Below, in pieces: positions 9,141-17,194 of a stretch of DNA of 64,000 nucleotides. The DNA is from an uncultured Bacilli bacterium. Its GTDB lineage: Bacteria; Bacillota_I; Bacilli_A; RF39; UBA660. A program made the position numbers and the translations under genes. Location of the stretch: assembly GCA_934090795.1 (NCBI GenBank), contig CAKOJQ010000002.1, forward strand, positions 103,971 to 167,970, written 5' to 3'. The notes beneath the pieces are model-generated. The model was not told the origin of the DNA. It was given only the letters and a program-made list of their open reading frames with translations, and did not search any database. The stretch's first letter is position 1, and every line of letters starts with the position of its first letter.

Positions 9141-10337
9141 ATGAAAATAATTCCAAGAGACACATATTTAGATAAAATGATTAGAGTTATTAATACTCTA
9201 GATATTAAAGTTATTACAGGCGTTCGTAGAGCTGGAAAATCAAAATTATTAGAATTGTTTAAAGAATATATAAATAACAATATAGATAATGCTAATATAA
9301 TTCACATTAATTATAATAAAAAAGAATTTGATAATTTGCTTACGGGAGATGAATTATATAATTATATATCTAGTAAATACATCAAAAACAAAGAAAATTT
9401 TGTTTTAATAGATGAAATTCAAAAATGCAAAGGATTTGAAGATGCTATAAATAGTGTTCATGCTGAAGAAAAATATAATATATATATTACTGGATCTAAT
9501 GCATTCTTATTATCAAGTGATTTAGCAACATTATTTACTGGTAGAACTTTTAAAATAGATGTTTATCCTTTTTCTTTTAAAGAATATAACTCATATTTTA
9601 ATTATGATAATCATTATTTATCAATTAATTCATATATTAACGATGGTGGAATGGCTGGCAGTTATTTATATGATAATAAAGAAGATAAAAATGCTTATTT
9701 AAAAGATATATACAAAACTTTAATATTAAGAGATATAGTTCAAAAATATAACATAAAAAATGAACCATTATTAAATAAATTAAGCGATTATTTATTAGAT
9801 AATATTTCAAATATTACTTCTTCTTCAAAAATAGAAAATTATTTAAAAAACGATTTAGAAACTGGTGATCATAAAACTATTTCTAATTATTTAGACTATT
9901 TATGTAATGCTTTTGCCTTTTATAGAGTTAGAAGATACGATATTAAAGGAAAAACATATTTAAAATCACAAGATAAATATTATTTAGTGGATACATCTTT
10001 TAGAAGAGCAATATTGGGAAGAAAAGAAGAAGATTACGGAAGAATTTTAGAAAATATTGTTGCTATCGAATTATTAAGAAGAGGTTATGATATTTATGTT
10101 GGTACATTATATGATAAAGAAATAGATTTTATAGCCATGAAAAATGAAGAGCAGATGTATATTCAAGTATGTGATAACATAGAAAATGAAAAAACACTAG
10201 ATAGAGAATTATCTCCTTTACTTAGTATTAAAGATGGTTATAAAAAAATAATAATTGCACGATTAAATCATGAAGGATATATTAAAAATGGAATTGAAAT
10301 AATTGATATTTCTGATTGGTTATTAAATGATAAATAA
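9141..10337 (+). CDS. AAA ATPase of the DUF4143 family
   Basis: A 398-residue P-loop ATPase. The Walker A is GVRRAGKSKLL near residue 26 and the Walker B is FVLIDEIQKC near residue 91, with sensor segment YITGSNAFLL. The C-terminal half matches the DUF4143 region (LYDKEIDFIA, a degenerate PD-(D/E)xK-like core). These proteins are common, often horizontally moved in gut bacteria, and their function is unknown. The gene is monocistronic with its own terminator. Confidence 0.85.
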   Translation: MKIIPRDTYLDKMIRVINTLDIKVITGVRRAGKSKLLELFKEYINNNIDNANIIHINYNKKEFDNLLTGDELYNYISSKYIKNKENFVLIDEIQKCKGFEDAINSVHAEEKYNIYITGSNAFLLSSDLATLFTGRTFKIDVYPFSFKEYNSYFNYDNHYLSINSYINDGGMAGSYLYDNKEDKNAYLKDIYKTLILRDIVQKYNIKNEPLLNKLSDYLLDNISNITSSSKIENYLKNDLETGDHKTISNYLDYLCNAFAFYRVRRYDIKGKTYLKSQDKYYLVDTSFRRAILGRKEEDYGRILENIVAIELLRRGYDIYVGTLYDKEIDFIAMKNEEQMYIQVCDNIENEKTLDRELSPLLSIKDGYKKIIIARLNHEGYIKNGIEIIDISDWLLNDK

Positions 10338-10344
10338 ATTATAA

Positions 10345-10377
10345 AAAAATATAGGCTAATGTGTAACCTATATTTTT
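10345..10377. terminator. bidirectional terminator between convergent genes
   Basis: An 11-bp perfect stem (AAAAATATAGG with CCTATATTTTT) and an 11-base loop, A-rich on one side and T-rich on the other, serving both the DUF4143 gene (+) and the membrane protein gene (-), whose stop codon lies within the structure. Confidence 0.8.
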
Positions 10378-12068
10378 CTTTTCTTAATTAAATTATATCC
10401 TAAATAACCAATATACATAGTCATTGTAGTAAGTGATATACATAAACATATTTTATGTAATTTAGTCATTTCATATTTAACTTCAATATGACCTGTATCG
10501 CCACTTTTTAATTTAATGGATACTAATCCCATCTCATTTTCATAACAGTCAATAATTTTTTTGTTTCCGTTATTATCAGTAAATCTTACGACATATCCTT
10601 TGTAATACAAATAAGGTAACTCTAAAGTAGTATCCTTTTGAGTATTATCAATATCAAAATTAAGAACTCCATTAACTTTAGATTCATTACTTATTTTAGC
10701 GTTACCATTAGTTATTAAAACTTTTTGATTTCTAGTATTAATATAATCAATATTTTTAATCGCTTTTTGAGGCCAATATTCTAAGAATGAAGAATATCTA
10801 CTAACTTCATATTTAGTATCTATAATTTCCTCTTCTAAAAATAAATTATTATCAGCTACTTTATATTCTATATTTTTAGTAAAAGTTAAAGCATATCCTG
10901 AACTAATTAATATAATTAAAGAAATAATTCCATATCTAATCCATTTCTTGTTAAAACTATTTATTAGAGAGGAGAAGTTTATGCCTGCAATTATTGCTAG
11001 AGCAAAAATAACTATTTCTAATAACCTCCAAGGAAATTGAATCATTAAAATTATACTAGGCATCATAATCCATGGAAATATAAATGTAGAACTAATCAAA
11101 GAGATGACACCAACAAATAAGAAATATTTATAAAGTTCTTTATTTTTATTTTTTTTATAATAAAATAATGTAAGAATCATACCAATTAAAATTGGTAATC
11201 CAATACAAAAATACATAGATGAATCAGTTCCATCCGCATTCCTAAATAATAATTGTAATGGATTTAAAGCATGTCCCATAACTGATGTTCTAGAATACAT
11301 TTTACCATATCTAAACACTTCATATTCAGCACCCATCTTAGTTTCAATTAAAGGTATTTCAAAGAATAATACAGATAATACAATAATAATTAAAGAACCA
11401 ATTAAAGGCCATAATATTGTTTTCTTATTAGCAAAAATTTTCTTTATATTTAAACAAACTAATATAAAGCCTAAAATAAATACAAGTAAAGTACTAATGT
11501 TGTGAGAAAGTAATAATAAAATTGTTCCAAATATAAAAATATATTTTTTATCTATTTTCTCATTTAAAATATAATATATACCTCTAAAAATTATTGGAAT
11601 AAATATGAAACTAGCCATTTCACCAACTGCAAGTCTTGTATAACTGTTAAGCATACGATATGGTGCAGTCATGTAGATAACACTGGCGATAATTGCAGCC
11701 TTCTTATCTTTATAAATATCATTAACTAATTTAAACATTGATATTCCTGATAAAAAATAAGTTAAGAAAATAAAACATTTCATACCTATTGCTACATCAC
11801 CACTTAATAGTTCAAAAAATGCACTAATAAAAGTAGAAACAGGAGGATAAAATAAATTCCAGGCAAAACCTAAATTATGAGAGTATCTTGCAATAACAAA
11901 AATACTATTTCCATTTCTTATTTGTTCTAAAGTTCCAAATGATCTTGCCATATGAAAATCTCCATCATGACTACTAAAGAAACTATCTCTAAATAATGGA
12001 TAACACATTAAAGTAGCAACAATTAATATAATTCCATAGCATATCCATTTTTTCTTTTTTTCATTCAT
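10368..12068 (-). CDS. multi-spanning membrane protein, GT-C/PTPS-related (YfhO-like) type
   Basis: A 566-residue integral membrane protein with about 11-12 hydrophobic segments. The first extracytoplasmic loop contains SHDGDFHMARS, placed where GT-C glycosyltransferases have their acidic catalytic loop. A soluble domain of about 130 residues precedes the last membrane helix. The pattern fits the '6-pyruvoyl-tetrahydropterin synthase related' membrane family and YfhO relatives, thought to transfer sugars from lipid carriers. ATG 12068 is preceded by AGGAGTG. It is divergent from the two-component system and alone on its strand. Confidence 0.6.
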   Translation of the reverse strand: MNEKKKKWICYGIILIVATLMCYPLFRDSFFSSHDGDFHMARSFGTLEQIRNGNSIFVIARYSHNLGFAWNLFYPPVSTFISAFFELLSGDVAIGMKCFIFLTYFLSGISMFKLVNDIYKDKKAAIIASVIYMTAPYRMLNSYTRLAVGEMASFIFIPIIFRGIYYILNEKIDKKYIFIFGTILLLLSHNISTLLVFILGFILVCLNIKKIFANKKTILWPLIGSLIIIVLSVLFFEIPLIETKMGAEYEVFRYGKMYSRTSVMGHALNPLQLLFRNADGTDSSMYFCIGLPILIGMILTLFYYKKNKNKELYKYFLFVGVISLISSTFIFPWIMMPSIILMIQFPWRLLEIVIFALAIIAGINFSSLINSFNKKWIRYGIISLIILISSGYALTFTKNIEYKVADNNLFLEEEIIDTKYEVSRYSSFLEYWPQKAIKNIDYINTRNQKVLITNGNAKISNESKVNGVLNFDIDNTQKDTTLELPYLYYKGYVVRFTDNNGNKKIIDCYENEMGLVSIKLKSGDTGHIEVKYEMTKLHKICLCISLTTMTMYIGYLGYNLIKKRKI

Positions 12069-12162
12069 ATAAACACACTCCTAATAATTAAAGTATAACC
12101 TATAAATGATTAAAAGTTAAATATAAATTAGTTAGTAAATTATTTTTATGATAAAATCATTG

Positions 12163-12207
12163 ATTTTCACTGCTATTTATCATTTTACGATAAATTGTGG
12201 TGAAAAT
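12163..12207. repeat. long interrupted palindrome in divergent intergenic region
   Basis: ATTTTCAC (12163-12170) pairs with GTGAAAAT (12200-12207), and ATTTATC (12175-12181) with GATAAAT (12189-12195). The result is a 45-base two-step palindrome between the divergent membrane-protein and response-regulator genes. It is not followed by a U-run. An operator for either gene, or an RNA hairpin, are both possible. Confidence 0.45.
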
Positions 12208-12285
12208 AAGATATCTAAAATAATTATTTTATTTGTAATTAAAATAAATTATTAAGTCCGGTTTTCCTTTTTAATCCAAATAAAT

Positions 12286-12318
12286 ATTTTCATTACATTT
12301 TCATATATTTGTTATAAT
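12286..12318 (+). promoter_or_regulatory. promoter with 11-bp-spaced direct repeat (activator-type box)
   Basis: ATTTTCAT occurs at 12286-12293 and again at 12297-12304 (11-bp period), ending 8 bases before a consensus -10 TATAAT at 12313-12318. No good -35 is present. This is the geometry of PhoB/OmpR-family binding sites that replace the -35 element. The gene controlled is an OmpR-family regulator, suggesting autoregulation. Confidence 0.5.
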
Positions 12319-12342
12319 ATAAAGTAATAAGAGGTGGTATTT

Positions 12343-13005
12343 ATAAAAATATTAGTTGTAGATGATGAATATTTAATAAGAAATGTTATTAAGGAATACT
12401 GTCAAAGTGAAGGATATAAAGTAGATGAAGCATCAAATGGAGAAGAAGCCATCGATAAAGTTTATGAAAATGAATACGATTTAATAATTATGGATATAAT
12501 GATGCCAGATATGGATGGTTATGAAGCAAGTAAAGAAATAAAAGATATTAAAGATATTCCAATAATTATGTTATCTGCTAGAACTGAAGAAGAAGATAAA
12601 CTTAATGGATTTAATATTGGAATAGATGATTATGTTACTAAACCATTTAGTCCTAAAGAACTTATGGCTAGAATAAAAGCAGTAACTAAGCGTAACTCTA
12701 AAGAATCAATAATTAAATTAGATAATATTATTTTAAATAATAATACAAGAGAAGTAACTATTGATGGAAAGATGGTAGAACTTACCCATACCCAATTTGA
12801 ATTATTATATTTATTTTTATCAAATCCTAATTTAGTACTTACTAGAGAAGATATTATTAATAAAATATTTGGCTTTGATTATGAAGCAAGTGATCGTACA
12901 ATAGATGCTCATATAAAACTTTTAAGAAATAAATTAGGTAAATATAAAAATTATATAAAAACAATAAGGAAAGTAGGTTATAAATTTGAATATAAAGAAA
13001 AATAG
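12343..13005 (+). CDS. OmpR/PhoB-family response regulator, probable ATA start
   Basis: Receiver domain with acidic pocket DD near residues 7-8, phospho-acceptor Asp51 (IMDIMMPD) and Lys100 (YVTKPF), followed by a winged-helix DNA-binding domain (TREDIINKIFGF, RTIDAHIKLLRNKLG). The conserved family start MKILVVDDE aligns with ATA at 12343, five bases after the SD GAGGTGG. The only upstream alternative, GTG 12334, lies inside that SD, so an ATA initiation codon is likely. The gene overlaps the kinase gene by 20 bases. Confidence 0.85.
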   Translation: MKILVVDDEYLIRNVIKEYCQSEGYKVDEASNGEEAIDKVYENEYDLIIMDIMMPDMDGYEASKEIKDIKDIPIIMLSARTEEEDKLNGFNIGIDDYVTKPFSPKELMARIKAVTKRNSKESIIKLDNIILNNNTREVTIDGKMVELTHTQFELLYLFLSNPNLVLTREDIINKIFGFDYEASDRTIDAHIKLLRNKLGKYKNYIKTIRKVGYKFEYKEK

Positions 13006-14359
13006 TTTAATGGTAAAAACATTTACCTATCTAATAACCTTTTCAATTACAATTCTTATCTGTTTATGGTTATTTCAAGTTGAATTCTTAAAATTATTTT
13101 ATGAACAATACCAAATAAAAGATATTAAAAATATTGCTGCAGATATTATAAAATCTAATAGTATATCTAAATTAGAAAAACTTGCTTATGAAAATGATAT
13201 TTGCATAGAATTAAAAATAAATGATGAAATAATAGATTATAATACATTAAATAAAGATTGTATATTAAAGAGTAAAAATTCAAGAGTTCAAAAATTAAAA
13301 GAAAATTTATACTCTAATAATAAAACTAAAATAGAAACATTAAGAAGTCCTTTAACAAATACTAAGAATTCAATATATGGTATTGCTTATAGTGATAATA
13401 CATATATTATACTTAACACTCCATTAGAAGATGTTAATAGTACTACTCATATTTTAAGAGGACAATTAATTTATATAACTTTAATAACAATACTTTTAGC
13501 TATAATTGTTTCTTATTTTGTATCTAAAATGTTAAATAAACCAATATTAGATATTACTGATAGAGCTAAGAAAATGGCTAAAGGTGAATATGAACAAAAT
13601 AATAAAACATATGATATAAAAGAAATAGATGATTTAAATAGTGTCTTAAATTATGCATGTTCAGAGATTAAGAATACTGATACCTTGAGAAAAGATTTAA
13701 TGGCTAATGTATCTCATGATTTAAAAACACCTTTAACAATGATAAAAGCTTATGCTGAAATGGCTAGAGATATTAATAATAATAATGAAGAAAAAAGAAA
13801 AGATAATTTAAATGTAATTATAGATGAATCTGATAGATTAAATATATTAGTTAATGATATTTTAGATTTATCTAAGATAGAAAGTAATAAAGATACTTTA
13901 GATACTCAAGAATATGATTTAGTAACTGAATTAAAAGAAATAATAAAAAGATATGAGATAATTAAAGAAACAGAGAATTATAAATTTATTTTAGATATAC
14001 CTGAAATAGCAATAGTTAAGGCTGATAAAAAAAGAATTAATCAAGTATTATATAATTTAATAAATAACGCTATAAATTATACAGGAGAAGATTTAACTGT
14101 TAAAATTAATGTTTTAGAATTAAAAAATAGATATAAAGTAGAGATAATTGATTCAGGTAAAGGAATAAATAAAAAAGATTTAAAACTAATCTGGACTAAA
14201 TATTATAAAAGTGATAAAAATCATCGTAGAAATGTAGTTGGTACTGGACTTGGACTTTCTATCGTAAAGAACATATTAGAAAATCATAACTTTGAATATG
14301 GAGTAGATAGTAAAATAAATAAAGGAACAAAATTCTATTTTTACATAAATAAGAAATAA
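12986..14359 (+). CDS. membrane sensor histidine kinase
   Basis: Partner of the preceding regulator. Membrane helix near residues 12-30, an extracytoplasmic sensor region of about 130 residues, a second helix near 160-180, then a HAMP linker (NKPILDITDRAKKMAKGEY). The H-box is NVSHDLKTPLTM with His244. The ATPase domain has NLINNAINYT (N box), DSGKGI (G1) and GTGLGLSIV (G2). The start may be TTG 12986 or ATG 13010; neither has a strong SD, consistent with coupling to the upstream gene. The signal is unknown; phosphate is suggested only by the repeat geometry nearby. Confidence 0.9.
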   Translation: MNIKKNSLMVKTFTYLITFSITILICLWLFQVEFLKLFYEQYQIKDIKNIAADIIKSNSISKLEKLAYENDICIELKINDEIIDYNTLNKDCILKSKNSRVQKLKENLYSNNKTKIETLRSPLTNTKNSIYGIAYSDNTYIILNTPLEDVNSTTHILRGQLIYITLITILLAIIVSYFVSKMLNKPILDITDRAKKMAKGEYEQNNKTYDIKEIDDLNSVLNYACSEIKNTDTLRKDLMANVSHDLKTPLTMIKAYAEMARDINNNNEEKRKDNLNVIIDESDRLNILVNDILDLSKIESNKDTLDTQEYDLVTELKEIIKRYEIIKETENYKFILDIPEIAIVKADKKRINQVLYNLINNAINYTGEDLTVKINVLELKNRYKVEIIDSGKGINKKDLKLIWTKYYKSDKNHRRNVVGTGLGLSIVKNILENHNFEYGVDSKINKGTKFYFYINKK

Positions 14360-14376
14360 TTTCACAATAATTTCAC
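14355..14376 (+). promoter_or_regulatory. Pho-box-like tandem 11-bp repeat plus -10
   Basis: AATAATTTCAC occurs twice back to back (14355-14365 and 14366-14376), i.e. TTTCACA-ATAA-TTTCACA. A -10-like TATATT lies 10 bases downstream (14387-14392) with no -35. The spacing equals that of the repeat upstream of the response regulator (12286-12304), and the half-sites share TTTCA. It is probably a binding site for the adjacent OmpR-family regulator, directing transcription of the short downstream unit. Confidence 0.55.
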
Positions 14377-14396
14377 ATTCAAGTTATATATTAAAC

Positions 14397-14519
14397 ATGA
14401 AGAAGAAAGGAAAAATTAAAACCAAAAAAATAAAATATAAAAATCATATAATCTCAAACTCACACTATTAAAATTTCTTCTTCCTAAAAATAGGCATCTT
14501 CCTGTCTATTTTTATTTTT
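14397..14519 (+). ncRNA. candidate small RNA (or 24-residue basic peptide) with terminator
   Basis: Between the Pho-like box and the next operon lies a unit of about 120 bases. GAAGAAGAAA (14400-14409) can pair with TTTCTTCTTC (14474-14483). Immediately after comes a terminator, stem AAAAATAG/CTATTTTT (14486-14493 with 14506-14513), then ATTTTT. An ATG at 14397 opens a 24-codon very basic frame ending at 14471, but it has no ribosome-binding site. It may simply be the 3' end of the kinase transcript; the dedicated promoter signals argue for a separate RNA. Confidence 0.4.
14486..14519 (+). terminator. rho-independent terminator
   Basis: Eight-bp stem AAAAATAG/CTATTTTT with a 12-base loop followed by ATTTTT. 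It ends transcription of the two-component operon and/or the candidate small RNA. Confidence 0.75.
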
Positions 14520-14544
14520 CTTTGAAAAATTTGTTAAATAAGTA

Positions 14545-14573
14545 TTGAAATTAAATTATTAAAATGTTAAGAT
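14545..14573 (+). promoter_or_regulatory. promoter of the SipW-cognate operon
   Basis: TTGAAA (14545-14550), 17-bp spacer, TAAGAT (14568-14573), followed by AAAGGAGG and the ATG at 14602. A near-consensus sigma-A type promoter. Confidence 0.5.
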
Positions 14574-14601
14574 TTAATTATAGTAAAGGAGGAATAAATA
14601 A

Positions 14602-15192
14602 ATGAACGAAAATGGAGGAAAGAGTAGTACAATATTATTAACTGTTATTGGTATTGCAACACTTTTAGTAGTTGTTACAGGTGCAACATTTGCATATTTT
14701 GCTGCTATTGTTAATGGCACTGATAACGCAACATCAATTCAAATTACTGCTTCACAAAATGGTACAAAAATTTCACTTGAGGGTGGAGAAGCATTAGACT
14801 TAACAAATATATATCCAAGAACAGAAGCATGGGCAACTAAAGATATCACTCTAAAAAATGATGCTGTTGCTGAATCTAGTACTACTGCAACATATACTTT
14901 TTACATGAATGTTGATACAAACTCATTTGAAGATGGAGATTTACAATTCACATTTACAAAAAAAGGTGAAACAGAAAGCACTACTAAAACAAAGTTAGGC
15001 GCAGCAGGAACTAAAGGCGAAACTGCTACATCAATTGCAACTGGAACTGTAAATATCGGGACTGCTAATGTAATTACTTACACATTAAAAGTATATTTTG
15101 TTGATAATCCTAATAAAAATCAAAATCCAGGCGAAGGTTCTAAAGCTGCAAAATTTTATGTAAGCCAAACTTGGGTTGAAAATAATCAATAA
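14602..15192 (+). CDS. secreted protein with SipW-cognate signal peptide (TasA/CalY-like) 1
   Basis: A 196-residue exported protein. The N-terminus has a hydrophobic helix ending in GATFAYF, the signature of signal peptides processed by SipW-type (ER-type) signal peptidases and found in TasA/CalY biofilm-matrix proteins. The mature part is Thr/Asn/Gly-rich and predicted beta-structured, with a C-terminal KFYVSQTWVENNQ strand. It is followed 20 bases later by a paralogue and then by a SipW-like peptidase gene. Likely an extracellular matrix or fibre subunit; subunit function is inferred. Confidence 0.65.
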   Translation: MNENGGKSSTILLTVIGIATLLVVVTGATFAYFAAIVNGTDNATSIQITASQNGTKISLEGGEALDLTNIYPRTEAWATKDITLKNDAVAESSTTATYTFYMNVDTNSFEDGDLQFTFTKKGETESTTKTKLGAAGTKGETATSIATGTVNIGTANVITYTLKVYFVDNPNKNQNPGEGSKAAKFYVSQTWVENNQ

Positions 15193-15212
15193 TAATGAAG
15201 GAGGAATAATAG

Positions 15213-15950
15213 ATGAACGAAAATAAACAAAATACTGCCTTGTTAATAGTAATCGCAGTTGCTACATTATTAGTTGCTGTTGTTGGTGCTACATTTGCAT
15301 ACTTTACCGCAGCTAATCAAAATAATAGTACTGCTGTATATAATTCATCAAGTGCCAAGATGATTATTTCATACTTAGATGGAACTGCTAAATTACATGG
15401 TACATTAGATGCTGGAAATACTGTTCAACCGGGAAATACAATATTAATTGATAAAACATTTACTTTAACCGGAACAAATACTGCAAAAGCTACTGGAACA
15501 GGTATTACAGATACTACTGGAATTGATATGCCATATACAGTATATTTAACATATGAAAATGGATTTACATCTGATGACAATGAAGGCGGTTTATATTATT
15601 ATATAAAAGGAACTACAACTGGAGATGTATCTGCTGCACTTGAAGGAGATAAAGTAACAGATGAAGGCGATACTTTAAATGGCTATACTAAGAAATTAAT
15701 TCCAACTGGTAGAACTGGTGCTGAAAAAGATACAACCACTGGACTTTATCCTACTGAAGTTAAAGAATTAAAATTAGCTTCTGGAGTATTTAAACCAAAT
15801 CTTACTGAAACTTTAGCATCTGTACAATTTAATTTAAAAATTACATTCCCAGATAATGGAAAACCACAAAATTCTAATAAAGGTCAAAAATTTACTGGAA
15901 AGATTGAAATTAATAAAAATTTAGCTGAAGTTACTACTCAAGGTAAATAA
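15213..15950 (+). CDS. secreted protein with SipW-cognate signal peptide (TasA/CalY-like) 2
   Basis: A 245-residue paralogue of the preceding protein with the same N-terminal pattern (MNEN, hydrophobic helix, VVGATFAYFTA). The mature region is longer and Thr/Gly-rich, with no cysteines and no sorting motif. It has a strong SD (AAGGAGGA) and a terminator directly after it, so the signal peptidase gene downstream probably has its own promoter. Two related subunits next to one processing enzyme suggest a two-component fibre or matrix. Confidence 0.65.
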   Translation: MNENKQNTALLIVIAVATLLVAVVGATFAYFTAANQNNSTAVYNSSSAKMIISYLDGTAKLHGTLDAGNTVQPGNTILIDKTFTLTGTNTAKATGTGITDTTGIDMPYTVYLTYENGFTSDDNEGGLYYYIKGTTTGDVSAALEGDKVTDEGDTLNGYTKKLIPTGRTGAEKDTTTGLYPTEVKELKLASGVFKPNLTETLASVQFNLKITFPDNGKPQNSNKGQKFTGKIEINKNLAEVTTQGK

Positions 15951-15958
15951 TGAATTAG

Positions 15959-15978
15959 AGCCTAAAAGGCTTTTTTTC
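15959..15978 (+). terminator. rho-independent terminator
   Basis: AGCC/GGCT stem with TAAAA loop followed by TTTTTT, directly after the second secreted-protein gene. Flanking ATTAGAG/CTCTAAT can extend the structure. Confidence 0.75.
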
Positions 15979-16050
15979 TTTACTCTAATTTAGGTTGTAA
16001 TTTCATATTTATTATTATATAATTTTAATAGAATAGAGAGTAGGATTGTT

Positions 16051-16974
16051 ATGAAAGATGTGGTTAAAAATACTAATATGAAGGTTAATAATAAAGAAAA
16101 ATCTTTAACTACTTTAAAGAAAATAGGTAAAATATTAAATTATATTGGTAAAATATTATCATATGCGTGTATTGTTTTATTAGTATTAATTGGTATTTTT
16201 TTAGTTTATTATGTTATTACTGTTCAGAAGGCTAAAAATGATGCTAATTTTAAGCCAGCAGTAAGTTTATATACTATTGTATCTGGATCAATGGAACCAA
16301 CGATTCATGTTTATGATGTAGTATTAAATAAAGCTGTTAATAGTCCCGAAGAAATTAAAGTAGGAGATGTTATAACTTTTATATCAACAAGTTCTATTAG
16401 TGAAGGATTAACTGTAACTCATCGTGTTCAGGATATTAAAATTGTTAATGGAGAATATGAATATGTAACTAAGGGTGATTATAATCCAACAGCAGATTCA
16501 AGTACTGCTAAATATGGAAATGTTATTGGCAAGGTTGCGTTTAAAATTCCTCAATTAGGTAGAGTTCAGTTTTTTGTAGCAAGTAAGGCTGGATGGTTCT
16601 TTGTAGTACTTTTACCAGCAATGGGTGTAATTGTTTATGATGTGTTAAAACTATTTAAATTACTTGGAACTAAAAATGCTTCTGATAAAATTAAAGGAAA
16701 TAATAAAAAGAAAAATATTGATATAAATGTTGATAAAGCTATTGATAATATAAAAAAGAATGATTATAATTCTAGTTCATTAGATGATTTAAAGAAAAAT
16801 GTGATGATGAATAAAGATTTCGTTACCGAAATAAATGTAGATAACAATAATTTGAATAATGAAAATAAAAAGTTAGAATTAAAGGAAGATATAAATAATC
16901 AAGAAGAAGTTAATATAACTAAAGAAGATTATTTAAATAGATTAAATGCTTTAAAGAATAGAAATAAAAACTAA
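16051..16974 (+). CDS. sipW: SipW-like (ER-type) signal peptidase I with C-terminal extension
   Basis: Membrane serine peptidase of 307 residues. Transmembrane helix near residues 33-57. The catalytic Ser motif is SGSMEPTI. The general base is a His in VTHRV rather than the Lys of prokaryotic-type enzymes, which defines the SipW group. The motif VTKGDYNPTADSS follows, then a second membrane helix. A C-terminal Asn/Lys-rich tail of about 100 residues is unusual for the family. It very probably matures the two upstream secreted proteins. ATG 16078 is an alternative start. Confidence 0.85.
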   Translation: MKDVVKNTNMKVNNKEKSLTTLKKIGKILNYIGKILSYACIVLLVLIGIFLVYYVITVQKAKNDANFKPAVSLYTIVSGSMEPTIHVYDVVLNKAVNSPEEIKVGDVITFISTSSISEGLTVTHRVQDIKIVNGEYEYVTKGDYNPTADSSTAKYGNVIGKVAFKIPQLGRVQFFVASKAGWFFVVLLPAMGVIVYDVLKLFKLLGTKNASDKIKGNNKKKNIDINVDKAIDNIKKNDYNSSSLDDLKKNVMMNKDFVTEINVDNNNLNNENKKLELKEDINNQEEVNITKEDYLNRLNALKNRNKN

Positions 16975-17019
16975 ATTAAAATATGATTAATTCTACTAGC
17001 AATAATAAATTCTATTTGA

Positions 17020-17025
17020 TATAAT
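17020..17025 (+). promoter_or_regulatory. extended -10 promoter of the tyrS T-box leader
   Basis: TGATATAAT (TG at 17017-17018, TATAAT at 17020-17025) directly before the T-box leader, implying a transcription start near 17032. There is no clear -35. Confidence 0.5.
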
Positions 17026-17031
17026 AACTTT

Positions 17032-17169
17032 GTTAGTGAGGAAAGGCCTTACAAACCTGGAGCTAAATCGAATAAATCACGTTACGATTAATAAGTGTAT
17101 GAATAAGGTTCATAAACTAAGGTGGTACCGTGCATAAAGTTGCACCCTTAGATTAATGAACTTTTTTTA
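17032..17169 (+). promoter_or_regulatory. T-box riboswitch controlling tyrS
   Basis: The T-box core TGGTACC sits at 17123-17129 (within AAGGTGGTACCGTG). The terminator stem pairs TTCAT (17109-17113) with ATGAA (17156-17160) and CTAAGG (17117-17122) with CCTTAG (17146-17151), then a T-run at 17162-17168. Uncharged tRNA-Tyr would pair its CCA end with the T-box and prevent termination. Only about 90 bases separate the predicted start from the T-box, so Stem I must be short. A TAC in CACGTTACGATT is a candidate specifier codon; I could not fold a standard Stem I with confidence. Confidence 0.75.
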
Positions 17170-17194
17170 TTTAAAAAATAAGGAGGAAATAATA

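Noticed and set aside
9141..10337. DUF4143 ATPase as a defence system component
   Set aside because: It stands alone, lacks a recognised effector partner and belongs to a common family of unknown function.
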